Origin: Mucilaginibacter sp.
GTDB lineage: Bacteria; Bacteroidota; Bacteroidia; Sphingobacteriales; Sphingobacteriaceae
Assembly: GCA_028288315.1 (NCBI GenBank)
Contig: JAQBNY010000320.1
Coordinates: forward strand, 1-6,855
Reading direction: 5' to 3'
DNA length: 6,855 bases
Positions 1 through 5,980 of this stretch are shown in pieces (positions within the stretch are counted from its first letter, which is position 1; every line of letters begins with the position of its first letter). The translations under genes and the position numbers were made by a program. Below the pieces are notes generated by a model, which was given only the letters and a program-made list of their open reading frames with translations, was not told where the DNA came from and did not search any database.

Positions 1-1927
1 GACGGGAATATGCCTCTAAAGATGTTTTTTTGATAACACCTTTGCGGGTACACATAATAATAAAGTTATTCTCCAGGTATTCTTTATCCTTAAGCGATTT
101 TAGCTTGATGTAAGCTTTAATGTTTTCCTCTTTAGGGATATTAATGATATTTTGGATAGCACGGCCCTTAGAGGTACGTGTACCTTCAGGAATTTCAAAT
201 ACTCTTAACCAGAAACATTGGCCAGATTCAGTAAAGAATAGCATGTAGTTGTGGTTTGATGCGATCAGTAAATGCTCAATAAAATCGGCATCGCGGCTGT
301 TACTGCCTATTGATCCTTTACCACCTCTGCCCTGTCTGCGGTATTCTGTAAGTGATGTACGTTTTATATAACCTTCACGAGAGATAGTAATAACTACATC
401 TTCATCCTCAATAAAGTCTTCGGTTTGCATTTCTGCAGATGAATGCACCATTTCGGTTTTGCGTTCATCACCATATTTATCCCTTATCTCAATCAATTCG
501 TCTTTAATGATCTGCATACGCAAGACTTCATCATTCAGGATAGATTTTAAATAATCAATCTGTTTCATTAAAGCATCGTACTCTTCACGAATCTTATCGC
601 GCTCAAGACCGGTTAAACGCCTTAAGGTCATATCCAAAATGGCACGTGCCTGGATATCGCTTAAGCCAAACTGGGTCATTAAACCTTCGCGGGCTTCGTC
701 TGGTGTGCCTGATGCACGTATTAATTTAATAACCTCATCAAGATGATCAAGAGCTATTAATAAACCTTCTAAAATATGGGCACGCTTTTCAGCTTCCGCA
801 AGTTCAAATTTGGTACGTCGGATAACCACCTCATGCCTGTGTTCAACAAAATGATGAATCAGGTCCCTTAGGTTAAGCAACATTGGCCTGCCATGTACAA
901 GTGCAATATTATTTACACTAAATGATGTTTGCAGCGCAGTGTATTTATACAGGTTGTTTAATACGATAGCTGCATTAGCCTCACGTTTTACTTCATAAAC
1001 AACACGGATACCCTCGCGGTTAGATTCATCACGGATGGCAGAGATACCTTCCAGTTTTTTATCATTTACCAGTTCGGCAGTACGCTCTATCATAAGCGCT
1101 TTGTTTACCTGGTAAGGTACTTCAGTTACAATAATGCGTTCACGATCATTATTATATGATTCGATCTCGGCCCTTGCACGTATCACAATACGGCCACGAC
1201 CTGTTTCTAAAGCTTCGCGTGGGCCTTCGTATCCGTAAATGATACCCCCAGTAGGAAAATCAGGACCTTTTACGTATTGTATTAACTCAGCAACCTCAAT
1301 CTGGCGGTTATCTATTAAAGCTAATGTAGCATTTATAATCTCGGTAAGGTTGTGTGGCGCCATATTGGTAGCCATACCCACGGCTATACCTGATGCACCG
1401 TTTACCAGTAAGTTAGGGAACTTGGCCGGCAATACAGTTGGCTCTTCTAAAGAGTCGTCAAAGTTAAGCTGGAAATCAATAGTATCCTTGTTGATATCGG
1501 CCAGCATCTCTTCGGCAATTTTTTGCAGCTTTGCTTCTGTATAACGCATTGCCGCAGGCTCATCACCGTCAATTGATCCGTAGTTACCTTGTCCTTCAAC
1601 AAACGGATAACGCAGGCTCCAGTCTTGTGCCATACGTACCATGGCATCATAAACTGATTTATCGCCATGCGGGTGATACTTACCCAGTACCTCACCTACT
1701 ATACGTGCTGATTTTTTATATGATTTATTGTTATATAAACCCAAATCAAGCATGCCGTATAATACACGCCTGTGAACGGGTTTTAAACCGTCGCGTACAT
1801 CGGGCAGTGCCCTTGATACGATAACTGACATTGAATAATCAATGTAAGCTGCCCGCATCTCCTCATCAATATTTATCGAAATTATTCTGTCTTCCTGGTG
1901 ATTATCGTTTCCTGTTTCTTCAGCCAT
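1..1927 (-). CDS. gyrA: DNA gyrase subunit A, C-terminus cut by window edge
   Basis: GyrA is the DNA-cleaving subunit of the A2B2 type II topoisomerase that supercoils DNA with ATP. The window holds the start and 642 codons, about three quarters of the usual 840-870 residues; the rest of the C-terminal beta-pinwheel lies beyond position 1. The start at 1927 (MAEETGNDNH) places the N-terminal motif ALPDVRDGLKPVHRRVLY at residues 40-57, as in the family. The winged-helix region has HPHGD at 85-89, and the catalytic Arg-Tyr pair is R128-Y129 in AAMRYTEA. VNGASGIAVGMATNM follows in the tower. QGRGGKG at residues 532-538 (bases 314-334) is the GyrA box, which marks gyrase rather than topoisomerase IV ParC. 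The reading frame is open throughout, with no frameshift. Oddity: the residue equivalent to E. coli Ser83 is Lys90, while the Asp87 equivalent is kept (Asp94). No Shine-Dalgarno is visible; the leader is A-rich just before ATG. A divergent gyrA paralogue cannot be excluded. Confidence 0.97.
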   Translation of the reverse strand, partial: MAEETGNDNHQEDRIISINIDEEMRAAYIDYSMSVIVSRALPDVRDGLKPVHRRVLYGMLDLGLYNNKSYKKSARIVGEVLGKYHPHGDKSVYDAMVRMAQDWSLRYPFVEGQGNYGSIDGDEPAAMRYTEAKLQKIAEEMLADINKDTIDFQLNFDDSLEEPTVLPAKFPNLLVNGASGIAVGMATNMAPHNLTEIINATLALIDNRQIEVAELIQYVKGPDFPTGGIIYGYEGPREALETGRGRIVIRARAEIESYNNDRERIIVTEVPYQVNKALMIERTAELVNDKKLEGISAIRDESNREGIRVVYEVKREANAAIVLNNLYKYTALQTSFSVNNIALVHGRPMLLNLRDLIHHFVEHRHEVVIRRTKFELAEAEKRAHILEGLLIALDHLDEVIKLIRASGTPDEAREGLMTQFGLSDIQARAILDMTLRRLTGLERDKIREEYDALMKQIDYLKSILNDEVLRMQIIKDELIEIRDKYGDERKTEMVHSSAEMQTEDFIEDEDVVITISREGYIKRTSLTEYRRQGRGGKGSIGSNSRDADFIEHLLIASNHNYMLFFTESGQCFWLRVFEIPEGTRTSKGRAIQNIINIPKEENIKAYIKLKSLKDKEYLENNFIIMCTRKGVIKKTSLEAYSR

Positions 1928-1990
1928 TGTTTTTCTTTGTGGAAAATCTTATCTGTTATTGCGTGTAAAATTTGTTTTTTAAACGACTTG

Positions 1991-1998
1991 CGAAGTTA
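1991..1998 (-). promoter_or_regulatory. Weak candidate -7 box for gyrA
   Basis: On the minus strand this reads TAACTTCG, one mismatch from the Bacteroidota -7 consensus TAnnTTTG. It lies 63 bases upstream of the gyrA start. No convincing TTTG -33 element sits at the right distance, so this is only the best candidate in the 176-base gap between gyrA and the lipocalin-like gene (1928-2103). That gap is otherwise AT-rich and holds no other recognisable gene. Confidence 0.22.
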
Positions 1999-2066
1999 TA
2001 AATTTATATGGTTTTACGTTGCTATTTTTGCTAACATTTATACTTGTTTTAAACGGTTTTTAACTT

Positions 2067-2088
2067 AAAAATGCAATGAATATGCATT
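2067..2088 (-). terminator. Possible weak terminator after the lipocalin-like gene
   Basis: On the minus strand, 15 bases after the stop of the gene ending at 2104, AATGCA and TGCATT form a 6-bp stem with a 7-base loop, followed by only three further T. The stem is AT-rich and the U-run is short, so termination would be inefficient. Readthrough from hemF and the lipocalin-like gene into gyrA is therefore possible. Confidence 0.3.
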
Positions 2089-2103
2089 ATATGCTATATA
2101 CGC

Positions 2104-2499
2104 TTATTTTACCCTTTTCCAATACTCCTGTACTATGGCACCATTAGGGAGCGTACCGCTTAAAGTAAGCGTATCATTTTTAATTTGATAAATGTATTTT
2201 AAGGTTATGCCAATAACTTTTGATGGCTGCCTGCTGTAGGTTTGAGTTTCAAAACAGGTATCCTGCTTTAAAGCATAGTCGCCTTTTTCATAAAGAGCAG
2301 GTTTTTCCCCTTCCTCAATAAAAAAAGCATCGTAATGTGCATCATCATATTGCCGGTGTAATTTATAATCATTTGAAGCAGATTGCTTTTTACCGTTATA
2401 TATGTCGCCGGCGTATTCCCAAACACCTTTAAGTGATGGTTTGGCGTTGAAAGAGCATAATGCAGTTACTATAAAAAATGCAGTTAATATCTTCTTCAT
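2104..2499 (-). CDS. Small secreted lipocalin-like protein
   Basis: 131 residues of unknown specific function. Residues 1-19 look like an export signal: Lys2-Lys3, a hydrophobic core ILTAFFIVTAL, then a small-residue region. Cys15 sits in TALC, a poor lipobox because Leu is at -1, so a soluble periplasmic or secreted form is more likely than a lipoprotein. The mature part opens with LKGVWEY (residues 23-29); the GxW at 25-27 is typical of small Bacteroidota lipocalin-like or DUF4488-like beta-barrels. It then shows alternating polar and aromatic strands such as ITLKYIYQIKNDTLTLSG (98-115) and ends with EYWKRVK. Its start lies 4 bases downstream of the hemF stop, so the two genes are almost certainly cotranscribed and possibly translationally coupled. 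This hints at, but does not show, a link to tetrapyrroles or oxidative conditions. Fold assignment is by motif resemblance only. Confidence 0.85.
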   Translation of the reverse strand: MKKILTAFFIVTALCSFNAKPSLKGVWEYAGDIYNGKKQSASNDYKLHRQYDDAHYDAFFIEEGEKPALYEKGDYALKQDTCFETQTYSRQPSKVIGITLKYIYQIKNDTLTLSGTLPNGAIVQEYWKRVK

Positions 2500-2503
2500 G
2501 TAA

Positions 2504-3418
2504 TTAGACCCAGTTAATACCTTTTTTTAATAAGGATAAGGTTTTTTCTTCTTCGCTGCCTGCTTTTGGATGATAATTATATACCCACTTAGCTGTTGGT
2601 GGCAAGCTCATTAATATAGATTCTATACGGCCATTGGTTTCTAAACCAAATTTTGTACCTGCGTCATATACCAGGTTAAACTCCGTATAACGACTGCGGC
2701 GCTGATATTGCCACAATTGTTGCTCTTCCGTATACTCCTTATTGCGGTTACGATTAACCAATTCGGTGTAAATAGGAATGAATGACCGGCCAACGGCTTT
2801 TGAGAATTCAAACACATCACTCCATGACATATCATCATTAGCGGTTAAACGATCATAAAATATACCGCCTATTCCACGTGTTTCATCTCTGTGTTTGATG
2901 AAAAAGTAATCATCAGCCCAAATTTTAAAGCGGTGATAAAAATCATGATAAAACCTGTCACAAACCGATTTTAAACTACTGTGAAAAAACCGGGCGTCAT
3001 CTTCAACTACATAATGAGGTGTAAGGTCAATGCCACCGCCAAACCAGTGTACAGGGCAGCTACCTGTACTAAATGACGAAGGCATTTCAAAGTACCTGAT
3101 GTTCATATGGATGATAGGTACCAGCGGATGATTTGGATGTATTACAATTGATATTCCGGTAGCAAAAAAGTCGTCTTGCTCAACATTAAGGGCTTTTTTC
3201 ATGGTATGCGGTAAATTACCATGAACGGCCGAAAAGTTAACTCCTCCTTTTTCAAATATATTGCCGTTTTGTATAATACGGGTACGGCCGCCGCCGCCAC
3301 CTTCGCGCTCCCATAGCTCCTCTTCAAAAGTGCCTTTGCCATCGGTTACTTCAAGCGCGGCGCATATCTCATCCTGTATCTTTTTATAATCTGCAGCTAT
3401 TTGTTCCTTGCTAATCAT
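2504..3418 (-). CDS. hemF: Oxygen-dependent coproporphyrinogen III oxidase
   Basis: HemF is a cytosolic heme-biosynthesis enzyme that uses O2 to decarboxylate two propionates of coproporphyrinogen III, giving protoporphyrinogen IX. The 304 residues match the family length (about 300) and both ends align with known members. Visible motifs: EREGGGGGRTRII (37-49), VNFSAVHG (60-67), IHMNIRYFE (103-111), WFGGGIDLTPHY (125-136), the signature IKHRDETRGIGGIFYD (174-189), and RYTEFNLVYDAGTKFGLET (243-261) followed by ESILMSLPP. His94, His104, His146 and His176 match the spacing of the four histidines reported important in E. coli HemF, allowing a 3-residue insertion. Oddity: the usual DRGTK reads DAGTK, with Ala253 at the position of human Arg401. 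A perfect -7 box lies 59 bases upstream and the leader holds a tandem 8-base repeat. A small secreted-protein gene follows after 4 bases. No other heme gene is in the window. Confidence 0.97.
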   Translation of the reverse strand: MISKEQIAADYKKIQDEICAALEVTDGKGTFEEELWEREGGGGGRTRIIQNGNIFEKGGVNFSAVHGNLPHTMKKALNVEQDDFFATGISIVIHPNHPLVPIIHMNIRYFEMPSSFSTGSCPVHWFGGGIDLTPHYVVEDDARFFHSSLKSVCDRFYHDFYHRFKIWADDYFFIKHRDETRGIGGIFYDRLTANDDMSWSDVFEFSKAVGRSFIPIYTELVNRNRNKEYTEEQQLWQYQRRSRYTEFNLVYDAGTKFGLETNGRIESILMSLPPTAKWVYNYHPKAGSEEEKTLSLLKKGINWV

Positions 3419-3432
3419 TACTAATTGTTGAA

Positions 3433-3456
3433 TTAGTGATTTAGTGAATTAGTGAT
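3433..3456. repeat. Three tandem 8-base repeats in the hemF leader
   Basis: TTAGTGA occurs at 3433, 3441 and 3449 with an exact 8-base period, the eighth base being T, A, T. In the hemF mRNA sense this is TCACTAA repeated three times, ending 15 bases before the start codon and downstream of the predicted promoter, so it should be transcribed. Its role is unknown; a slippage-prone repeat, a protein-binding site or a leader structure are all possible. Confidence 0.8.
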
Positions 3457-3476
3457 TAATGAACGGCAAAACTAAA

Positions 3477-3504
3477 CAAAGTTATTGAATTGAGTTTTTC
3501 AAAA
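3477..3504 (-). promoter_or_regulatory. Candidate hemF promoter
   Basis: On the minus strand TAACTTTG (3477-3484) matches the Bacteroidota -7 consensus TAnnTTTG exactly. Upstream, TTTTG (3500-3504) could be the -33 element, but the 15-base spacer is shorter than usual. Transcription would begin near 3470, giving a leader of about 50 bases that carries the tandem repeat. It implies that hemF can be transcribed independently of the transporter gene upstream. Confidence 0.5.
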
Positions 3505-3531
3505 TCTTAAAGCGATCTATTCTTATAATAG

Positions 3532-3543
3532 CTAATTCACTAA
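3532..3543. repeat. Inverted copy of the hemF-leader repeat
   Basis: CTAATTCACTAA here is the exact reverse complement of TTAGTGAATTAG at 3441-3452, inside the tandem repeat. The two arms bracket most of the short spacer between the transporter gene and hemF, with 79 bases between them. This arm directly abuts the transporter stop codon (3544-3546). A readthrough transcript could pair the arms as a long-range 12-bp stem enclosing the hemF promoter. Confidence 0.7.
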
Positions 3544-4788
3544 TTAAATTACTCCTGCCTCTTCCTCTATATAATTCAAATCTTTACCAAAAGTTTCGTT
3601 TAACTGACTTAACGAGAATAAAGAAATTAATGTAAGTATAATCATCATTATATAGCCACTCCTAACCATACCGTAATGCACAACAAGCGCATTAAATGCA
3701 ATGTTTATTGGTATTAACGATCCGCGTACAAAGTTTGGTACAGTTGTAGTAACCGTAGCCCTAATATTAGTTCCAAATTGTTCTGCAGCTATAGTTACAA
3801 ATGTAGCCCAGTAACCAACAGAGCAGCCCATAAAGAAACAGATCCATACGAAATGATTATGTGTAATGCCTGATGAACCTAAGTAAATAAATGAAGTTAC
3901 TATTGATACGGTAAGGAATACGGTCATTGTTAGTTTTCTTGATTTGGTGATCTGAGCCAGCAGTCCTGCAACAATATCACCAATAGATATTCCTATATAT
4001 GTGTAAAGTATCCCTTCACCGGCGCTAAGCGGCGTTTGCGCACCCAGGGCCTTGCCAAACTCGGGAGATAGGGTTACCAGCACTCCTACCACATACCAAA
4101 GCGGTGCTCCTATTAAAATACAATACAAGTATTTTTTTAATCTGTCAAAATTGGTGAACAGCATAAAGAAATTGCCCTTGCTGGCATTGCTTTGTTCCAT
4201 GGTTTTAAACATGCCCGATTCAAACGTACCAAGGCGTAATAAAAGCAATAAAACACCTAAGCCACCACCTACAAAGTAAGCATTGCGCCAGCCATAGGTA
4301 GCAACTGCATATGCAGCCGCAGCGCCAAATAAACCTATTACAGCTACTATCATGGTGCCGTAGCCCCGTTTCTCTTTACTTAAAGTTTCGGTAACCAGGG
4401 TAATGCCCGCGCCCAGTTCACCGGCCAAACCAATACCGGCAATAAAACGGATTAGAGCGTAGGTGTTAACATCATGAACCAGTCCGTTTGCAAAATTCGC
4501 TACCGAGTATAATAATATTGACCCGAATAATACTTTAATGCGGCCAAGCTTATCGCCAATAATACCCCAAACAATACCACCTAACAGTAAGCCAAACATT
4601 TGAACGTTAATTATAAACTGGCCTTTTGAGAGTATATCAGCATCGGCTACACCAATATCATGCAAGCTTGCTTTGCGCACAATGGAGAATACTAAAAGAT
4701 CATATATATCAACAAAATAGCCAAGTGAAGCTACAAGAACCAGAAAAATTACATTCCTGGATGTTTTTGCCGTGTCGTTATCCGTCAT
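3544..4788 (-). CDS. MFS transporter, metabolite:H+ symporter-like
   Basis: A 414-residue inner-membrane major facilitator with about 12 predicted helices in two halves. The first helix carries GYFVDIYDLLVF (23-34), with acidic residues as in the metabolite:H+ and aromatic-acid:H+ symporters. MFS motif A between helices 2 and 3 is GIIGDKLGR (75-83). R114-x3-G-x-G-x2-GE with E134 and R141-G142 (114-142) resembles the sugar-porter and metabolite-symporter helix 4-5 pattern. The substrate cannot be read from the sequence: organic acids, sugar acids or amino-acid derivatives are all possible. The frame is open upstream to an ATG at 4884, but those 32 codons run through the csp terminator hairpin and give an atypical N-terminus. 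I therefore choose the ATG at 4788 (MTDNDTAKTSRN), where a normal cytoplasmic tail leads into helix 1. The gene seems monocistronic; hemF has its own promoter. Confidence 0.93.
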   Translation of the reverse strand: MTDNDTAKTSRNVIFLVLVASLGYFVDIYDLLVFSIVRKASLHDIGVADADILSKGQFIINVQMFGLLLGGIVWGIIGDKLGRIKVLFGSILLYSVANFANGLVHDVNTYALIRFIAGIGLAGELGAGITLVTETLSKEKRGYGTMIVAVIGLFGAAAAYAVATYGWRNAYFVGGGLGVLLLLLRLGTFESGMFKTMEQSNASKGNFFMLFTNFDRLKKYLYCILIGAPLWYVVGVLVTLSPEFGKALGAQTPLSAGEGILYTYIGISIGDIVAGLLAQITKSRKLTMTVFLTVSIVTSFIYLGSSGITHNHFVWICFFMGCSVGYWATFVTIAAEQFGTNIRATVTTTVPNFVRGSLIPINIAFNALVVHYGMVRSGYIMMIILTLISLFSLSQLNETFGKDLNYIEEEAGVI

Positions 4789-4810
4789 GATAAGTAATAA
4801 AGTTGGGAGG

Positions 4811-4818
4811 CTAAAGTA
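4811..4818 (-). promoter_or_regulatory. Weak candidate -7 box for the MFS gene
   Basis: On the minus strand TACTTTAG differs from TAnnTTTG at one position and lies 22 bases upstream of the chosen start at 4788, just after the csp terminator. No clear -33 element is seen. It is the best candidate in the 116-base spacer. Confidence 0.25.
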
Positions 4819-4853
4819 AATAAAGCAGGTTATCTCACCTAATTTTTTCTCAT

Positions 4854-4882
4854 AAAAAAACCCCTGCGTACAACAGAGGCTC
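4854..4882 (-). terminator. Rho-independent terminator of the cold-shock gene
   Basis: In the minus-strand transcript CCTCTG (4879-4874) pairs with CAGGGG (4866-4861) around a 7-base loop, including one G-U pair, and is followed by seven T (4860-4854). The hairpin begins about 23 bases after the csp stop codon. GAG (4882-4880) can extend the stem weakly into the U-run. The structure overlaps the first codons of the over-long MFS reading frame, which argues for the later MFS start. Confidence 0.85.
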
Positions 4883-4904
4883 ATTATGTATTTAAGTACG
4901 GTTA

Positions 4905-5102
4905 TTAAACTTTTTTAACGTTTACCGCCTGTAATCCTTTTCTGCCTTCTTCAACATCATACTCAACATTATCATTGTCTTTAATAGCATTTACCCCACC
5001 TTGTACATCCTTGAAATGAACAAAAAGATCCTTACCGTCATCAGTAACAATAAATCCATAACCTTTTTGTGTGTTAAACCATTTTACTTTTCCAGTTTTC
5101 AT
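4905..5102 (-). CDS. CspA-family cold-shock protein
   Basis: A 65-residue single cold-shock domain, the usual length, acting as a cytoplasmic single-stranded RNA and DNA binder that melts mRNA structure. RNP1 is KGYGFI (13-18) and RNP2 is LFVHF (26-30). The surface aromatics expected for nucleic-acid stacking are present: Trp8, Phe9, Tyr15, Phe17, Phe27, His29 and Phe30. The C-terminal strand reads KGLQAVNV (55-62), where many homologues have KGPQA, so the usual Pro is Leu57. The gene has its own promoter about 105 bases upstream, a long AU-rich leader and its own terminator, so it is a monocistronic unit. Whether it is cold-induced or constitutive cannot be read from sequence. I give no letter symbol because cspA/B/C-type paralogues are not distinguishable here. 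Confidence 0.97.
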   Translation of the reverse strand: MKTGKVKWFNTQKGYGFIVTDDGKDLFVHFKDVQGGVNAIKDNDNVEYDVEEGRKGLQAVNVKKV

Positions 5103-5200
5103 AATATTATTATAATCGAATTAAAAATTTTTTGTTAAGATCAGTAAGTAATTCAACTGAGTATAAAAAGGTTTATTAATCAATATGGAATATACAACTA
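5103..5200 (-). other. Long AU-rich leader of the cold-shock gene
   Basis: If transcription starts near 5200, the csp mRNA has about 98 untranslated bases, long for this compact region and reminiscent of the thermosensing leaders of cold-shock genes. The stretch is very AT-rich with no Shine-Dalgarno; the only small dyad I see (TCAGT with ACTGA, 5 bp) is too weak to call. The start site is inferred from the promoter. Confidence 0.4.
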
Positions 5201-5206
5201 TCTGTT

Positions 5207-5234
5207 CAAATATATAAAATTATTAATAATCAAA
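5207..5234 (-). promoter_or_regulatory. Candidate promoter of the cold-shock gene
   Basis: The minus strand shows TATATTTG (5207-5214), an exact match to TAnnTTTG, and TTTG (5231-5234) as a -33 element 16 bases upstream. The spacer is slightly short but plausible. The promoter sits downstream of the terminator of the previous gene, giving csp an independent unit. Confidence 0.6.
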
Positions 5235-5279
5235 AAAAATTATTTATTTAGAAACAATAAAGCAAAAAATACTCTAAAT

Positions 5280-5313
5280 AAAAAAAAAGTCACCAGTTTA
5301 ACTGGTGACTTTT
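5280..5313 (-). terminator. Strong terminator of the PepSY-like gene
   Basis: GTCACCAGTT and AACTGGTGAC (5289-5298 and 5300-5309) form a perfect inverted repeat centred at 5299, extended by AAAA/TTTT to 14 bp. In the minus-strand transcript it starts about 23 bases after the stop at 5337 and runs into nine unbroken T. In practice a few pairs at the tip open to make the loop. On the plus strand only four T follow, so it should act mainly on the minus strand. Confidence 0.92.
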
Positions 5314-5336
5314 ATATAAGTGAGGGGTATTACCTA

Positions 5337-5804
5337 TTATTTTTTTACTTGTTGAAAAAAGTAAACGTTAGCATTAGGTGTAACTCTTACTAAAAACTCG
5401 TCAGTGTCTTTTTTAAGGTCAACAAAGTATACAGTTGAATCATCGTCCGCATCTAATTTGATTACCTCTTGTACAAAGTATCCTTCATATTTTTGACCGA
5501 TCTCTTTTTTTGCTTTTGTAGGTAATGCTTTAAATTGTACAGCTTGTGTTAAACCCATGTACTCGCCTTGCAAGTTGTAAAATGCAGACATTTTTACATC
5601 ATCAATGGTGAAAGAAGCTTTTTGAAAGTTTGCGTTAACTTTCCAGCTTACATTTTGTGCCCTTGCAAAATCATTGTTGAATTTGTTTACTACAGCGTAT
5701 GATACACCTTGGGTACCATCTTCAGTTTTAACTACACTGTTAGCGGCAAATATATTAGCAGTAAACAGAGCAGTAATTGCGATTGTTACAAATATCCTTT
5801 TCAT
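5337..5804 (-). CDS. Secreted PepSY-like (DUF2874-type) protein
   Basis: 155 residues of unknown exact role. The start at 5804 gives MKRIFVTIAITALF, a normal export signal with cleavage probably near Ala20-Ala21; an in-frame ATG at 5849 would put a hydrophobic and basic stretch before it and lies upstream of the predicted promoter, so I reject it. The mature part has a helix with FNNDFARAQNVSW (42-54), then alternating strands: KASFTIDDVKMSAFYNLQGEYMG, a helix LPTKAKKEIGQKY, and YFVQEVIKL with TVYFVDLKK. This F-x-Asn/Ala-V-x-W plus GE plus LP-I-x-Y layout is that of Bacteroidota periplasmic PepSY-like proteins related to the BLIP fold. Such proteins are often near envelope or two-component genes; none is visible here. 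It has its own -7 box overlapped by a dyad, and a strong terminator, so it is monocistronic and possibly regulated. Confidence 0.88.
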   Translation of the reverse strand: MKRIFVTIAITALFTANIFAANSVVKTEDGTQGVSYAVVNKFNNDFARAQNVSWKVNANFQKASFTIDDVKMSAFYNLQGEYMGLTQAVQFKALPTKAKKEIGQKYEGYFVQEVIKLDADDDSTVYFVDLKKDTDEFLVRVTPNANVYFFQQVKK

Positions 5805-5832
5805 GTTGTTTTTATTTTTAAATTTTAATTTA

Positions 5833-5858
5833 CATAACAAAAGTAACATTGTGTTATG
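5833..5858. promoter_or_regulatory. 7-bp dyad overlapping the PepSY-gene promoter
   Basis: CATAACA (5833-5839) and TGTTATG (5852-5858) are exact inverted repeats separated by 12 bases, arm centres 19 bases apart. The dyad covers the whole -7 box at 5838-5845, as expected for an operator bound by a dimeric repressor. The binding protein is unknown, and chance is not excluded in such AT-rich DNA. Confidence 0.4.
5838..5845 (-). promoter_or_regulatory. Candidate -7 box for the PepSY-like gene
   Basis: The minus strand reads TACTTTTG, an exact match to TAnnTTTG, 33 bases upstream of the start at 5804. No TTTG -33 element is seen, so the promoter may need an activator or an alternative factor. 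A further AT-rich palindrome (AATAATT AA AATTATT, 5859-5874) lies just upstream. Confidence 0.5.
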
Positions 5859-5938
5859 AATAATTAAAATTATTTTAAACTTTTATGAATATTTGATAAT
5901 ATGCAGGGCTTAAAAATGATTTTATTAAAAAATAGGCA

Positions 5939-5963
5939 GTTACTTAGTGTCTTTTTTACAATA
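5939..5963. repeat. Direct repeat, copy 1
   Basis: This 25-base unit matches 23 of 25 bases of the copy at 5981-6005; both begin GTTACTTAGTGT and end TTTTTACAATA, the differences being two adjacent bases in the middle. It lies in the spacer after the dehydrogenase gene, about 135 bases upstream of the PepSY-like gene start. No tandem third copy is seen. Confidence 0.8.
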
Positions 5964-5980
5964 TGTTAATTTAAAACTGG

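Noticed and set aside
1239..1824. Short plus- and minus-strand frames inside gyrA
   Set aside because: All lie in other frames of the uninterrupted gyrA reading frame, which carries all expected motifs. Their translations show no domain.
2641..2838. 65-codon minus-strand frame inside hemF
   Set aside because: It is an alternative frame of the hemF sequence, which is intact and conserved to its C-terminus.
3519..3533. Small hairpin after the MFS stop as a terminator
   Set aside because: CTATT with AATAG gives only five AT-rich pairs and no T-run follows on the minus strand.
3433..3543. Possible CRISPR-like or insertion-sequence remnant at the repeats
   Set aside because: Units are 8 bases without unique spacers, there is no transposase fragment, and no target-site duplication is visible around the arms.
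4052..4279. 75-codon plus-strand frame inside the MFS gene
   Set aside because: Antisense shadow of conserved membrane-segment coding, with no start signals.
5901..5969. 22-codon plus-strand frame over the first direct repeat
   Set aside because: Such short frames are expected by chance, it has no ribosome binding or promoter signal, and the second repeat copy does not carry an equivalent frame.
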